Shown here piece by piece: positions 25,397 to 33,209 of a DNA stretch of 39,438 nt. The notes beneath the pieces are model-generated. The model was not told where the DNA came from and did not search any database. It saw only the letters and a list, made by a program, of their open reading frames with translations. Both the position numbers and the translations under genes were made by a program. Numbering within the stretch: position 1 is the stretch's first letter; every line of letters starts with the position of its first letter. The stretch comes from CAZYBU01 sp964645775 (lineage in GTDB: Bacteria; Spirochaetota; UBA4802; UBA5550): the NCBI GenBank assembly GCA_964645775.1, contig CAZYBU010000031.1:1-39438 (forward strand). The letters run 5' to 3'.

Positions 25397-25912
25397 TTAA
25401 TCTTCTATCCGGAAGGTCTCCAGGAAAAAGGCGAAGGTAAAATCGTCTCCCCGTTTGTCTGTGAGAGAGACCATAAAGGTACGTCCTTTCCGGATAAAAA
25501 TATAAACATAGGCGGTCTCCTCCTGGCCCTTTCGGATATACCGTGCCCGAAATGCGCTCCCCCGTCCCCGGACATGCCTGAAGGGAAGAAGCACGGTCTG
25601 CCCCGTGGATATACGGACCTCTGAATATCCCTTCTCCTTCAGGCCCTTCTCCATGGATGTGAGGGCGTAGTCATCCAGCGAATCACGGACCTCCCGGTCA
25701 ATGATGGTGATACCGATACGGGCGTCCTCGCCATCAAGAATGACCCGGTTCGCCTTTCCCTTTCGTACCCTGAGTTTATAATCTGCGGGATACGTAAAGA
25801 GTACTCCAAATTCACGGAAAGTTTTTACCGTCGAATCGTTCTCCGCCGGGTAAACAGATGTACCGGTGAGCAGAAGTGGCGTAATGATAAGAGCGATTGC
25901 CTGAATTTTCAT
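25397..25912 (-). CDS. Secreted protein of unknown function
   Basis: About 171 residues from the ATG at 25912 (GGAG eight bases upstream; a TTG at 25918 is an alternative). A signal peptide (MKIQAIALIITPLLLTGTSVYPA) is followed by a mixed alpha/beta domain of about 145 residues: EFGVLFTYPADYKLRV, ARIGITIIDREV, a helix EKGLKEKGY, then strands AYVYIFIRKGRTFMVSL and a final helix. The pattern resembles PsbP/DUF1795-like periplasmic domains, but I would not assign it. It is the last gene of a possible operon with the NAD(P)-binding protein (15-nt gap) and acyltransferase. Confidence 0.75.
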   Translation of the reverse strand: MKIQAIALIITPLLLTGTSVYPAENDSTVKTFREFGVLFTYPADYKLRVRKGKANRVILDGEDARIGITIIDREVRDSLDDYALTSMEKGLKEKGYSEVRISTGQTVLLPFRHVRGRGSAFRARYIRKGQEETAYVYIFIRKGRTFMVSLTDKRGDDFTFAFFLETFRIED

Positions 25913-25927
25913 GATCAATGCTCCTGT

Positions 25928-26593
25928 TCATCTCCCGGCCAGCGACCGTATCGACTCCGATTCATAGACCGGCTCCGGGTTCTCCATAAGGGAAACACGT
26001 ATCATGGCCCGTGCCACGTCATCCCCTTCCACTCCCCTGTAACGGGCCAGGGGACCTGCAAAAAGGGGGCCCAGGAGCCTCATGACCGTCTTTCCCGCTT
26101 CCTCTGAGAATCGATACTCATCTCTGTTCCCCATGAGTATCGAAGGGCGAAAAAAGACGGCCCTGTCTCCCAGCATCTCTCCTATCGCATCCTCGGCCTG
26201 GCCCTTGGTCCGTAGATAAAAACTGAGTGAGTCGCTGTCGGCCCCTATGGATGAGACCATCAGCAGTCGTGAAGCTTCGTTCTTCCGGGCCATCTCCGCC
26301 AGGGCAACGGGCAATTCATAATCCACGGCCCGGAAGGCCTCTTTGCCGCCCGCCTTTTTCATTGTTGTCCCCAGGGCCACAAAGATATGGGCAGAGGGCG
26401 TAAGAGGGGAGAGGGATGAGAGATCGGTAAGATCATTTACCACTTCCCTGACGCTGCCCGTCAAGCCGGGAAGAGTTCGGCGGTTAATCGCCGTAACGGA
26501 ATCGAATTCATCCTCTTCCGCAAGCTGCCTGATAAGCCTTGACCCGATAAATCCGCTGGATCCGAATACAAGGGCCTTTCTTCCTTCAGCCAT
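25928..26593 (-). CDS. NAD(P)-binding atypical SDR / HTATIP2-like protein
   Basis: About 221 residues. Rossmann motif GSSGFIGSRLIRQL at residues ~9-22, then VTAINRR at the end of strand 2, IFVALGTTMKK, VSSIGADSDS and YLRTKGQAED (Y-x-x-x-K). This is the pattern of NAD(P)H-binding oxidoreductases related to HTATIP2/YbjT. Reaction unknown. The ATG at 26593 is preferred over a GTG six bases further up. It lies 52 nt downstream of the acyltransferase gene on the same strand. Confidence 0.82.
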   Translation of the reverse strand: MAEGRKALVFGSSGFIGSRLIRQLAEEDEFDSVTAINRRTLPGLTGSVREVVNDLTDLSSLSPLTPSAHIFVALGTTMKKAGGKEAFRAVDYELPVALAEMARKNEASRLLMVSSIGADSDSLSFYLRTKGQAEDAIGEMLGDRAVFFRPSILMGNRDEYRFSEEAGKTVMRLLGPLFAGPLARYRGVEGDDVARAMIRVSLMENPEPVYESESIRSLAGR

Positions 26594-26645
26594 CCTCACC
26601 CCCTCTCATAGTTGCACATGGTATAACTATTCATCCAAAAAACAA

Positions 26646-27563
26646 TCAGGAAACCCGTACCCCTCTCTCTTCTTCCGCCATGAGCCTCTCCAGGATCCTG
26701 TCCTTCTCCTCCCAGAGGATATTGAGCCACCGGTTAAAATAGTCCACAAAAGCGGGATCACGGAAGTAATTCCCCAGAAGGGCCCGTGTCACCGGTATCT
26801 GCTGAACATGGACCCGTACCCGCTGAATCTGACCACTTAAGTATTTCCACATTGTCGGGTTGCTGATACCCGGGTAATAGACCGTAATATCAAGGATTGT
26901 ATTGATATACTCCCCCATGGTATAGAGAACCAGGGCTGTTCCCCCTGACCTCGGCTTCAGGAGATGGCGGTAGGGTGACTCCTGTTTTCGGTGCTTTTCC
27001 GGTCTATACCGGGTCCCCTCCACGAAATTAAAAACCGTAACCGGTGAGTGCTTGAACATGTCACAGGAGCGGCGGGTCCGTTCAATATCTCTACCCTTCA
27101 GGTGGGGGTTCTTTTTCAAAACGGACCTGGGATAGCGCTTCAGGATGGGAAAATCGAGGGCCCAGAAGGCGATTCCCAGAAAGGGAACCCAGATCAGTTC
27201 TTCTTTAATGAAATATTTGAAAGGGGAGATGTTTCCATGGAGGACCTGGCCTAAGACAAAGGGGTCCATGGAACTGACATGGTTCGACAGGGCCAGGTAC
27301 CACCGGTCGCGGCTGAAATCATCGTCCCCCGTCAGGTCGATCTGCATCCCCGTAATCGTGCGGGTACCGTAATTGATAAAGAAGACCCAGATCTCGCTTA
27401 TTCGGTTGGCAAAGGAGGTGCATAGCTTCTGCCAGAATGGAACAGGTATAATGAGTTTTAATATGGCGGAGAGTAAAAGGGGTAATAACAGGATAACGGT
27501 AGTTAACAGGAACCAGGTGAAGGTAAAGAGTCCATGGAAGAATATGCGTATTCTCTCAGACAT
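26646..27563 (-). CDS. Acyltransferase of the PlsC/YihG type
   Basis: A 305-residue inner-membrane protein with a long N-terminal hydrophobic region (about 10-45). The glycerolipid acyltransferase boxes are NHVSSMD (His95-x4-Asp100) and FVEGTR (Glu182-Gly-Thr-Arg185), with LKPRSGGTALVLY after them. This variant and the ~300-residue length are closer to E. coli YihG (LCLAT1-like) than to PlsC itself. It probably acylates lysophosphatidic acid or another lysophospholipid. GGAGG lies nine bases before the ATG. A promoter pair separates it from the divergent hybrid kinase. Confidence 0.9.
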   Translation of the reverse strand: MSERIRIFFHGLFTFTWFLLTTVILLLPLLLSAILKLIIPVPFWQKLCTSFANRISEIWVFFINYGTRTITGMQIDLTGDDDFSRDRWYLALSNHVSSMDPFVLGQVLHGNISPFKYFIKEELIWVPFLGIAFWALDFPILKRYPRSVLKKNPHLKGRDIERTRRSCDMFKHSPVTVFNFVEGTRYRPEKHRKQESPYRHLLKPRSGGTALVLYTMGEYINTILDITVYYPGISNPTMWKYLSGQIQRVRVHVQQIPVTRALLGNYFRDPAFVDYFNRWLNILWEEKDRILERLMAEEERGVRVS

Positions 27564-27590
27564 TATATAAAACCTCCTGTCACTACACAG

Positions 27591-27618
27591 ATAATCAAAT
27601 AACGCGGGATGTAGTCAA
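27591..27618 (-). promoter_or_regulatory. Possible promoter of the acyltransferase gene
   Basis: Minus strand TTGACT (27613-27618), 16-nt spacer, GATTAT (27591-27596). About 28 nt to the start codon, with the RBS in between. The -10 is imperfect. Confidence 0.45.
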
Positions 27619-27644
27619 GGATTTTACAATCCGAATATTCGTGG

Positions 27645-27674
27645 TTGACTCCCGGGATACCCTCTGTCTATTAT
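27645..27674 (+). promoter_or_regulatory. Promoter of the hybrid histidine kinase gene
   Basis: TTGACT (27645-27650), 18-nt spacer, TATTAT (27669-27674). The predicted transcript begins near 27681 and its leader opens with a hairpin GCCCTT (27685-27690)/AAGGGC (27703-27708) just before the weak RBS. Confidence 0.6.
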
Positions 27675-27727
27675 AGAGTATAACGCCCTTGAATTATCAA
27701 TGAAGGGCGCCTGCGGGAAAAGATCTC

Positions 27728-29239
27728 ATGGATATTGTAGACAATATAGAAAAAATACTGAATCGGTTACCGCTCAGCATCCTGTTGATTGAAAAGGATT
27801 CCTCCATCAGTCACGTGAACAGCGAGTTTATCCGTCGTTTTGGTCAGACCCCATCCTGCCCGGAGGATATCTGGAATCTCGTCCCTCCCGAGAATGACGC
27901 GGAAATCCGATTTAACCAATGGAGAGAGTCCGCCTGGCAAGAGGGGCCTATGGAACTGGCTCTGCTGGATCGAAAGGGAGCCCCGCGCAGAGTAAAACTG
28001 GAAATGATTTCACTGGATAACAGGAACGTTATTCTTCTGAGTGCGTCTCCTTCATCCATGGAAGAGTCCCTGATCAGCTACAGAAAGATGGACGCCCTGG
28101 GACAGCTGGCAGGGGGTATTGCCCACGACTTTAACAACTTCCTGGGCGGAATCATGGGAAACGCGGAACTCCTTCTAAAGCGCCTCCCGGAAGATGAAGG
28201 CGTCAGTGAATACGCGGAGACCATCCTGCACATTACCCGGCAGGCATCCAGGCTGACCCGCCAGCTCCTGACCTTTTCCCGCAGAGATGAACCCCATTTC
28301 GAAAACATCGATCTCCACCACCTTATCGATTCAGCCCTTTCCCTGCTGAAACATGCCCTGGACAGAAAAATTGAAATCCACAGGGACCTCGCGGCTGAGA
28401 AGTTTTCAATCCTCGGAGACGAGACCATGATCCAGAACGCCATCGTGAATCTGGCCCTCAACGCCTGTGACGCCATGCCGGCCGGAGGACGAATCATCAT
28501 CCGCACTTCCAACGGAACCCTGAATTCCGGGACCGGGAACACCGTTCTTCTAAAGGCCCGGCCCGGTCCCTGTGTCAGGCTCCGCATTGAGGACACGGGC
28601 TGGGGAATCCAGAAAGAGCTGATGGAGAATATCTTCGAACCCTTCTTCACAACGGCGGAAGGCGAAAGCAGGTCCGGAATCGGACTTTCCGTTGTGTTCG
28701 GCATCATGGAAGCCCATGGCGGAAGTATCCAGGTGGAGAGTGAACCGGGACGGGGTTCCGCCTTCACTCTATGCTTTCCCCTCCTTCAAAAGCTGGAAAC
28801 CACGATTACAGGCAGGGAGGAGAAGAAAAATTCAGATTCGGTTGCCGGTGAAAAGAAAATGGTGCTGCTCATTGATGATGACCATCAGATGCGAAAGGTG
28901 GTCAGCAGGATGCTCCGTCACCTGGAATATGAAGTCATTGAAGCAACGGACGGCGTGGAAGGTCTCCGGGAATTCGAACGGAACAGGGAGAATGTATCAG
29001 CGGTCCTCCTTGACATGATCATGCCCCGCATGGGAGGACGGGAAACCTTTCAAAAGATGAAGATGATAGACGAAGAGATTCCGGTCATCGTGATTACAGG
29101 CTACAGCCACCACGGAGACCTCTCCCCCATGAGAAACGAAGGTATCCGCGCCGTCCTTTACAAACCTTTTGACCTCGATACCCTTTCCACAGCGCTCGGA
29201 AAAATTGATACCATGGCAGGGAACGGGCCTGCGAGCTGA
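27728..29239 (+). CDS. PAS hybrid histidine kinase with C-terminal receiver
   Basis: A 503-residue cytosolic kinase. PAS-like sensor at about 10-110, HisKA with the NtrB-type box LAGGIAHDFNN (His133), then the GHKL ATPase: N-box NAIVNLALNACDAMP, G1 EDTGWGIQ, F-box FEPFFTT, G2 SGIGLSVVFGIM. The C-terminal receiver domain has LIDDD, phospho-Asp in LLDMIMP and Lys in LYKPFD. All catalytic residues are present, unlike the kinase-like gene at 9291. No TM. The partner regulator is not in this window. It converges with the permease gene (12 bp between stops) with no terminator visible between them. Confidence 0.93.
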   Translation: MDIVDNIEKILNRLPLSILLIEKDSSISHVNSEFIRRFGQTPSCPEDIWNLVPPENDAEIRFNQWRESAWQEGPMELALLDRKGAPRRVKLEMISLDNRNVILLSASPSSMEESLISYRKMDALGQLAGGIAHDFNNFLGGIMGNAELLLKRLPEDEGVSEYAETILHITRQASRLTRQLLTFSRRDEPHFENIDLHHLIDSALSLLKHALDRKIEIHRDLAAEKFSILGDETMIQNAIVNLALNACDAMPAGGRIIIRTSNGTLNSGTGNTVLLKARPGPCVRLRIEDTGWGIQKELMENIFEPFFTTAEGESRSGIGLSVVFGIMEAHGGSIQVESEPGRGSAFTLCFPLLQKLETTITGREEKKNSDSVAGEKKMVLLIDDDHQMRKVVSRMLRHLEYEVIEATDGVEGLREFERNRENVSAVLLDMIMPRMGGRETFQKMKMIDEEIPVIVITGYSHHGDLSPMRNEGIRAVLYKPFDLDTLSTALGKIDTMAGNGPAS

Positions 29240-29251
29240 CAGGTCAGGGTA

Positions 29252-29776
29252 TCAGAATTCCTCGAATCCTTCATCCTTCATAATATCAGCCAGATTGTTA
29301 TCTCCCGCCGCTTTCTCCCCTCCTTCCCGGATGATATCTCCGGCCCGGGTCCGCCAGAAGAAAAGGGCAATGACCAGGGCCACGATAAGGGTAAGTCCTA
29401 CACGGTAGGCCACCACCCCGGGAAAAGCGGGAAAGGCGAACCAGGTGGCCGTCAGGGCGATCGGGTTAACCACCGGCGCTGCGAACATAAATACCAGGGC
29501 CGTGGAGACCGGAACCCCGCGGCGCATGAGCCCCCGGGCCACCGGAATGATGGCGCACTCGCAGAGGGGAAAGATTAAACCGAGGAAAGAGGCGGCAAGC
29601 ATTTGTAAAAGGCGGTTCCCGGGAAGGTACCGCCTGATCACGTCCTCGCCCAAAAAGACCTCGATCAGGGACGCGATAAGGGCCCCGAGCAGAAGAAAGG
29701 GTAAGGCCTCCAGAAGGATGGAGAGAAAGATAATCCGCGCGTCATCAAGGGCGGAGGATTGGAGTAATGAAATCAT
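29252..29776 (-). CDS. Half-length permease (DUF318/ArsP_1, SO_0444-like)
   Basis: 174 residues where the family (PF03773 permeases) usually has about 300-350. The N-terminal half is intact with its signature FPLCECAIIPVARGLMRRGVP and FMFAAPVVNPIALTATWFAF, and about four or five membrane helices. It then ends in a short acidic tail (LADIMKDEGFEEF). The Cys-x-Cys-like CEC element suggests metal or metalloid transport in relatives. No remnant of the second half is seen before the convergent kinase gene. The start lies three bases after the stop of the last barrel gene, so the permease is co-transcribed with the barrel cassettes. It may function as a dimer or be a fixed truncation. Confidence 0.8.
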   Translation of the reverse strand: MISLLQSSALDDARIIFLSILLEALPFLLLGALIASLIEVFLGEDVIRRYLPGNRLLQMLAASFLGLIFPLCECAIIPVARGLMRRGVPVSTALVFMFAAPVVNPIALTATWFAFPAFPGVVAYRVGLTLIVALVIALFFWRTRAGDIIREGGEKAAGDNNLADIMKDEGFEEF

Positions 29777-29779
29777 GAA

Positions 29780-30817
29780 TCAGGGAAGCTGAAAACCGTA
29801 GCTGACACCGAAGAGGAAGGTATTGTTCACGTAGGTCTCGTCAAAGGTAAGGGCCGTGTTGCGTCCCTTCACCCGGATCTGGATCCATGAAACTCTGAGA
29901 GAAAGGCCCTTCCATACCCAGAATTCCGCCTCCAGCATAAAGCTCAACCCAGGGAAACGCATATCGTATGAATTTCCGATGGGTTGAACTTCCAGGTTCT
30001 GATACATGGGCAGCAGGTAGACCAGCCCGATACGGAAAAGATTGGGCAGGCGATAGGAGAGGCCCAGGGGCATCATGCCCGCGGAGTAATTCCAAAGGTC
30101 CGGGTGAGTCCCCCCCTTCGCGTCCCAGGCGTAGCTTTTAAATTCCATGAACCCCGTTGTGATACCCAGGCCAACGTCCATACCGTTAAAAGGCAGAACC
30201 GTCATGGTGGTGTTCAAGCCGCCGAAACCGTTCAGCCAGGGATAATACTCGAACTGCACCTCGAAGAAACGGTCCATGTAATAGAAACCGAAGCCTGCCG
30301 GGGCCCAGAGAAAGTCCCACGGAAAATCGACATTCCCCGGCGCCTTGGGAACACTGAGACCGGTAATGAGCCTGATGCCCAGCAGATTATTGAAGAGGGT
30401 CCGGTCGCCGTTTATGACCTTCGAGGGAGGAGGACCCTCGTTAACGGGCCGGTGGGCGATGAACTTCACCTCGCTTTTCGCGATCTTCTTCTCCTCGGGA
30501 AGGGTCAGCTCCTTACGGAAGATATAGTTATCCCCCTCCTCCCCCACGACATGGCCGGCAAGGACGCTTCCATCCTTCATATAGATCCAGGACTTCTCCC
30601 TGTAGTCGTGCCACCTGTGTTTATACACGATACGGAGGATGTCGTCACCCTGCAGGGTACGGGTCTTATCCCCGCTTTTAATCACCACGGAACGGACCGT
30701 ATTGCTGGTCATCTCCCCTTGGATAATGGAACCGTCCCGGAGAAAGACCGCCTCCGCGAAAAGCGCTGCCGGCGAAAGAAAGACCAATGCCACTGATATG
30801 TTAATCATCCATCTCAT
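29780..30817 (-). CDS. Outer-membrane barrel protein, type A (cassette 3)
   Basis: 345 residues. A signal peptide (MRWMINISVALVFLSPAALFA) is followed by two beta-rich modules of about 50 residues: EAVFLRDGSIIQGEMTSN and WIYMKDGSVLAGHVVGEE each begin one. The type A junction is INGDRTLFNNLLGIRLITG. The remaining ~200 residues alternate aromatic and polar residues as in a beta-barrel (FGFYYMDRFFEVQFEYY, VGLGITTGFMEF), ending GVSYGFQLP. The ATG overlaps the stop of the upstream type B gene by 4 bp. Predicted outer-membrane protein; no named family recognised. Nearest relatives are the genes at 32178 and 34408. Confidence 0.82.
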   Translation of the reverse strand: MRWMINISVALVFLSPAALFAEAVFLRDGSIIQGEMTSNTVRSVVIKSGDKTRTLQGDDILRIVYKHRWHDYREKSWIYMKDGSVLAGHVVGEEGDNYIFRKELTLPEEKKIAKSEVKFIAHRPVNEGPPPSKVINGDRTLFNNLLGIRLITGLSVPKAPGNVDFPWDFLWAPAGFGFYYMDRFFEVQFEYYPWLNGFGGLNTTMTVLPFNGMDVGLGITTGFMEFKSYAWDAKGGTHPDLWNYSAGMMPLGLSYRLPNLFRIGLVYLLPMYQNLEVQPIGNSYDMRFPGLSFMLEAEFWVWKGLSLRVSWIQIRVKGRNTALTFDETYVNNTFLFGVSYGFQLP

Positions 30818-31923
30818 CGCATGTTAAACCCGTATCCCACGGAGAAACCTATATAGTGATGATACAATTCCAGCCTGTTAGAAGCGTCCTTTTTCTGAAT
30901 CAGGGGAATGAACATGTAGCTCGCCTTCAGGGAGAGGTTCCCCAGGGGAAATATTTCAAATGAAAATTCGGAAACCGGATAGTACGTTAATTGTTTGTAA
31001 TGCCTTGTATTTGAAATTGTATCCTCGGCCGTAATGTCCTTATTAAGGGACCAACCCACGTTCAGGGCCAGCCGTATCATGTCCTTTATCCTGTAGGTCA
31101 GTACAAGACTCGCCACCTGCATATCGGCGTCCACATATATCTCCGGTGGATTCTGACCGGAGATTTCGATACCTTTAATTGACAGCATCATATATTCCAG
31201 TCCGATGCCGAGGTCCACTCCCATGCCCCGAAAGGGGTATCCCACCATGCTGAAGGCCATGAACATCATGCCTGTATTCTGTATGTCATTAAATCCCGAG
31301 GGACGTGAATAATTCAATGGATATAAAAGGGAGGACGCGGGCATGGAATTCCATTCCATGTCGAACCAGTCGTCGTAATAGAAGAAATCCACCAGGAGCA
31401 CCTGGGTGCTGAGTCCCAGAAAGGGCTGGTAAGTGGCATTGACGTGTTCCATCTTCTCTCCGGCGTCGGAGACCAGTATGGCTGAACCGTACCGGAACCC
31501 GAAGAGGTTGCTGAACCGCTTCCCCCTATCTTTAACCTCTTTCTCCAGGCCGGGTACCGGGTCTTCGCTCATGACCAGGACTGTTTTCTTCTGAATTTTC
31601 TCCTCGGGACCGGCAAGCTCCTGACGTACATAGTAATACTTTTTGTCCTCACCTGTCACATGGACATGGATGAGCGGGGCACCGCTCCTGTAGATGTAGT
31701 ATTTCGGCTTATAATTATCGTGGTCAAGGACACGGAGAACCTCTTCTGATGGAACGTCCACCTGCCTGCGGTTAACCAGGATGGAGACGCCGGTTTCACT
31801 CTCCTTGAGAACGCGTCCCTGGAGCAGGCTGCCGTCCTTTTTAAAAACCGCCCCTGCGGTCAGCTGAGCAGGCAGAAAAAGGAGAAGGGAAAAAACCGCT
31901 ATGAACAGTACCCGGATCTTCAT
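30814..31923 (-). CDS. Outer-membrane barrel protein, type B (cassette 3)
   Basis: 369 residues. Signal peptide (KIRVLFIAVFSLLLFLPAQL, cleavage near LTA). Two N-terminal modules start at GAVFKKDGSLLQGRV and YIYRSGAPLIHVHVTGED. The type B junction KRFSNLFGFRYGSAI differs from type A by using F-G-x-R-x-G. Barrel landmarks are VDFFYYDDWFDMEW, VGYPFRGMGVDLGIGLEYM and LTYRIKDMIRLALNVGW. C-terminus is SVGYGFNMR. It is first in its cassette and its transcript would run through the type A gene and the permease. Paralogue of 33206 and 35469. Confidence 0.82.
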   Translation of the reverse strand: MKIRVLFIAVFSLLLFLPAQLTAGAVFKKDGSLLQGRVLKESETGVSILVNRRQVDVPSEEVLRVLDHDNYKPKYYIYRSGAPLIHVHVTGEDKKYYYVRQELAGPEEKIQKKTVLVMSEDPVPGLEKEVKDRGKRFSNLFGFRYGSAILVSDAGEKMEHVNATYQPFLGLSTQVLLVDFFYYDDWFDMEWNSMPASSLLYPLNYSRPSGFNDIQNTGMMFMAFSMVGYPFRGMGVDLGIGLEYMMLSIKGIEISGQNPPEIYVDADMQVASLVLTYRIKDMIRLALNVGWSLNKDITAEDTISNTRHYKQLTYYPVSEFSFEIFPLGNLSLKASYMFIPLIQKKDASNRLELYHHYIGFSVGYGFNMR

Positions 31924-31929
31924 GGCCGT

Positions 31930-31958
31930 ATAGTATTAAAAATATTTACCAATGACAA
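31930..31958 (-). promoter_or_regulatory. Weak promoter candidate of cassette 3
   Basis: Minus strand TTGTCA (31953-31958), 17-nt spacer, TACTAT (31930-31935). The start point would fall almost on the ATG at 31923, implying a leaderless transcript, so support is low. Confidence 0.25.
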
Positions 31959-31984
31959 GTTCTTTATTTCACTTAAACTATGAT

Positions 31985-32160
31985 CGGCATGAAAGGGGTC
32001 AAACTTCAGGAAAGTTCCGACAACGCTTCGCGTCACCGGAATTACATCGCTGACTTTTCCGGCGCACTACGCGCGTTGGTAACCGGAAATCCCGCTGCGC
32101 GCAAGCTACGCTTGCCCTGACCGGGATCATCCCGGCTCTGTCGGGAGCAGCACAAATTAA
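31985..32160. repeat. Palindrome-rich intergenic element between cassettes 2 and 3
   Basis: The 254-bp gap 31924-32177 holds a GC-rich stretch unlike the other cassette spacer. It includes TTCCGG/CCGGAA (32057-32062 and 32083-32088), GCAAGC-TAC-GCTTGC (32101-32115), CCGGGA/TCCCGG (32121-32135) and the 17-nt TCCCGGCTCTGTCGGGA (32130-32146). Also TTCAGGAAAG at about 32005, as in the terminal repeats. No ORF or promoter evident. Likely a dispersed structured repeat, perhaps ending the cassette 2 transcript. Confidence 0.6.
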
Positions 32161-32177
32161 CAAAGTAAATCGGGTTT

Positions 32178-33209
32178 TTATTTCGCCAGACGGAAACCGT
32201 ACCCCACGGAGAGATAAAAGGTATTACTCCTATAGGTTTTTTTCGATCCAGTACTTTCCTCCTCCATCTTGAACCAGGAGAAGAGCCAGCTGAACTTCAG
32301 GGAGAGCCCCCTCCAGACAAAGAACTCGGCGTCCAGGAGCAGGTTCACGGCGGGAAATATCGGTTTATATTCGTCTCCCGCATCCATCATGGTAACCTCC
32401 CCTCCCGTGTCAATCAGGTAACTGATACCTATGCGGAAGAGATTGGGAAGCCTGTAAGAAAGGCCAAATTGAGCCATCTCTGTATCCCGCTCGAAATAGG
32501 GAAGCTCGGCCCCTCCGATACCCTCGTCCGGGTTGCTGTAATAGAACCAGTACCCCAGCTGGATCCCCAGACCCACGTTGAACATGTTCAGGGGGAGACC
32601 GGTCATGACGAGGTGAACCCCGCCGGAACCGCCCATGGGGAGAAAAAAATCTACTTCCGCGTCAAAATACCGGTCATAGTAGTAGAGACCGATACCGAGG
32701 GGTGCCCAGTGAGCGTCCGATTCTCCAACGGAGATAAAAGGGTCCCTGGGAAATACCATGCCGGTTATAAGGCGGACACCGAGAAAATTTCGAAAGAGGG
32801 TGCGGTCGCCGTTTATGACAAAGGAGGGTTCCGCGATGGAGCCGATACGCTTCCGGGCCACGAAGTTGACCCGGTTTTTGGCCACCTTCTGCTCGTCATC
32901 CGATTCCAGCTCCTTTCGGATAACGTAGTTGTACCGGTCCTCGCCCACAATGTAGCCTTCGATGACCTGGTCGTTCTTGAGATAGATATACTTCCGGTTC
33001 TTATAATCGTCCTTGTACGAGACGCGGAGTATTTCCCTGCCGCGGAAGGTCCGCTCTTTACCTCCGCTCTTTATGACCACCGTGGTGGCGGTATTGGTCA
33101 CGATCTCCCCTTCCACGATGAAACCGTCTTTTAAGAAGACAGCCTCTGCCAGAAGCAGAGAAGGGGCCAGAAGAATGAGCAGAATGATATGCAGTTTCAG
33201 CCCTTTCAT
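32178..33209 (-). CDS. Outer-membrane barrel protein, type A (cassette 2)
   Basis: 343 residues. Signal peptide (LKLHIILLILLAPSLLLA), then modules EAVFLKDGFIVEGEIVTN (about 22-75) and YIYLKNDQVIEGYIVGED (about 76-122), with the second ending KNRVNFVARKR. The type A junction INGDRTLFRNFLGVRLITG is nearly identical to cassette 3. Barrel features are GIGLYYYDRYFDAEVDFF, LPLNMFNVGLGIQLGYW, LSYRLPNLFRIGISYL and FVWRGLSLKFSWLF; C-terminus SVGYGFRLAK. It overlaps the type B gene by 4 bp. The shared Y-Y-x-D-R-[FY]-F motif is found in all A and, as Y-Y-D-x-W-F, in all B copies. Confidence 0.82.
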   Translation of the reverse strand: MKGLKLHIILLILLAPSLLLAEAVFLKDGFIVEGEIVTNTATTVVIKSGGKERTFRGREILRVSYKDDYKNRKYIYLKNDQVIEGYIVGEDRYNYVIRKELESDDEQKVAKNRVNFVARKRIGSIAEPSFVINGDRTLFRNFLGVRLITGMVFPRDPFISVGESDAHWAPLGIGLYYYDRYFDAEVDFFLPMGGSGGVHLVMTGLPLNMFNVGLGIQLGYWFYYSNPDEGIGGAELPYFERDTEMAQFGLSYRLPNLFRIGISYLIDTGGEVTMMDAGDEYKPIFPAVNLLLDAEFFVWRGLSLKFSWLFSWFKMEEESTGSKKTYRSNTFYLSVGYGFRLAK

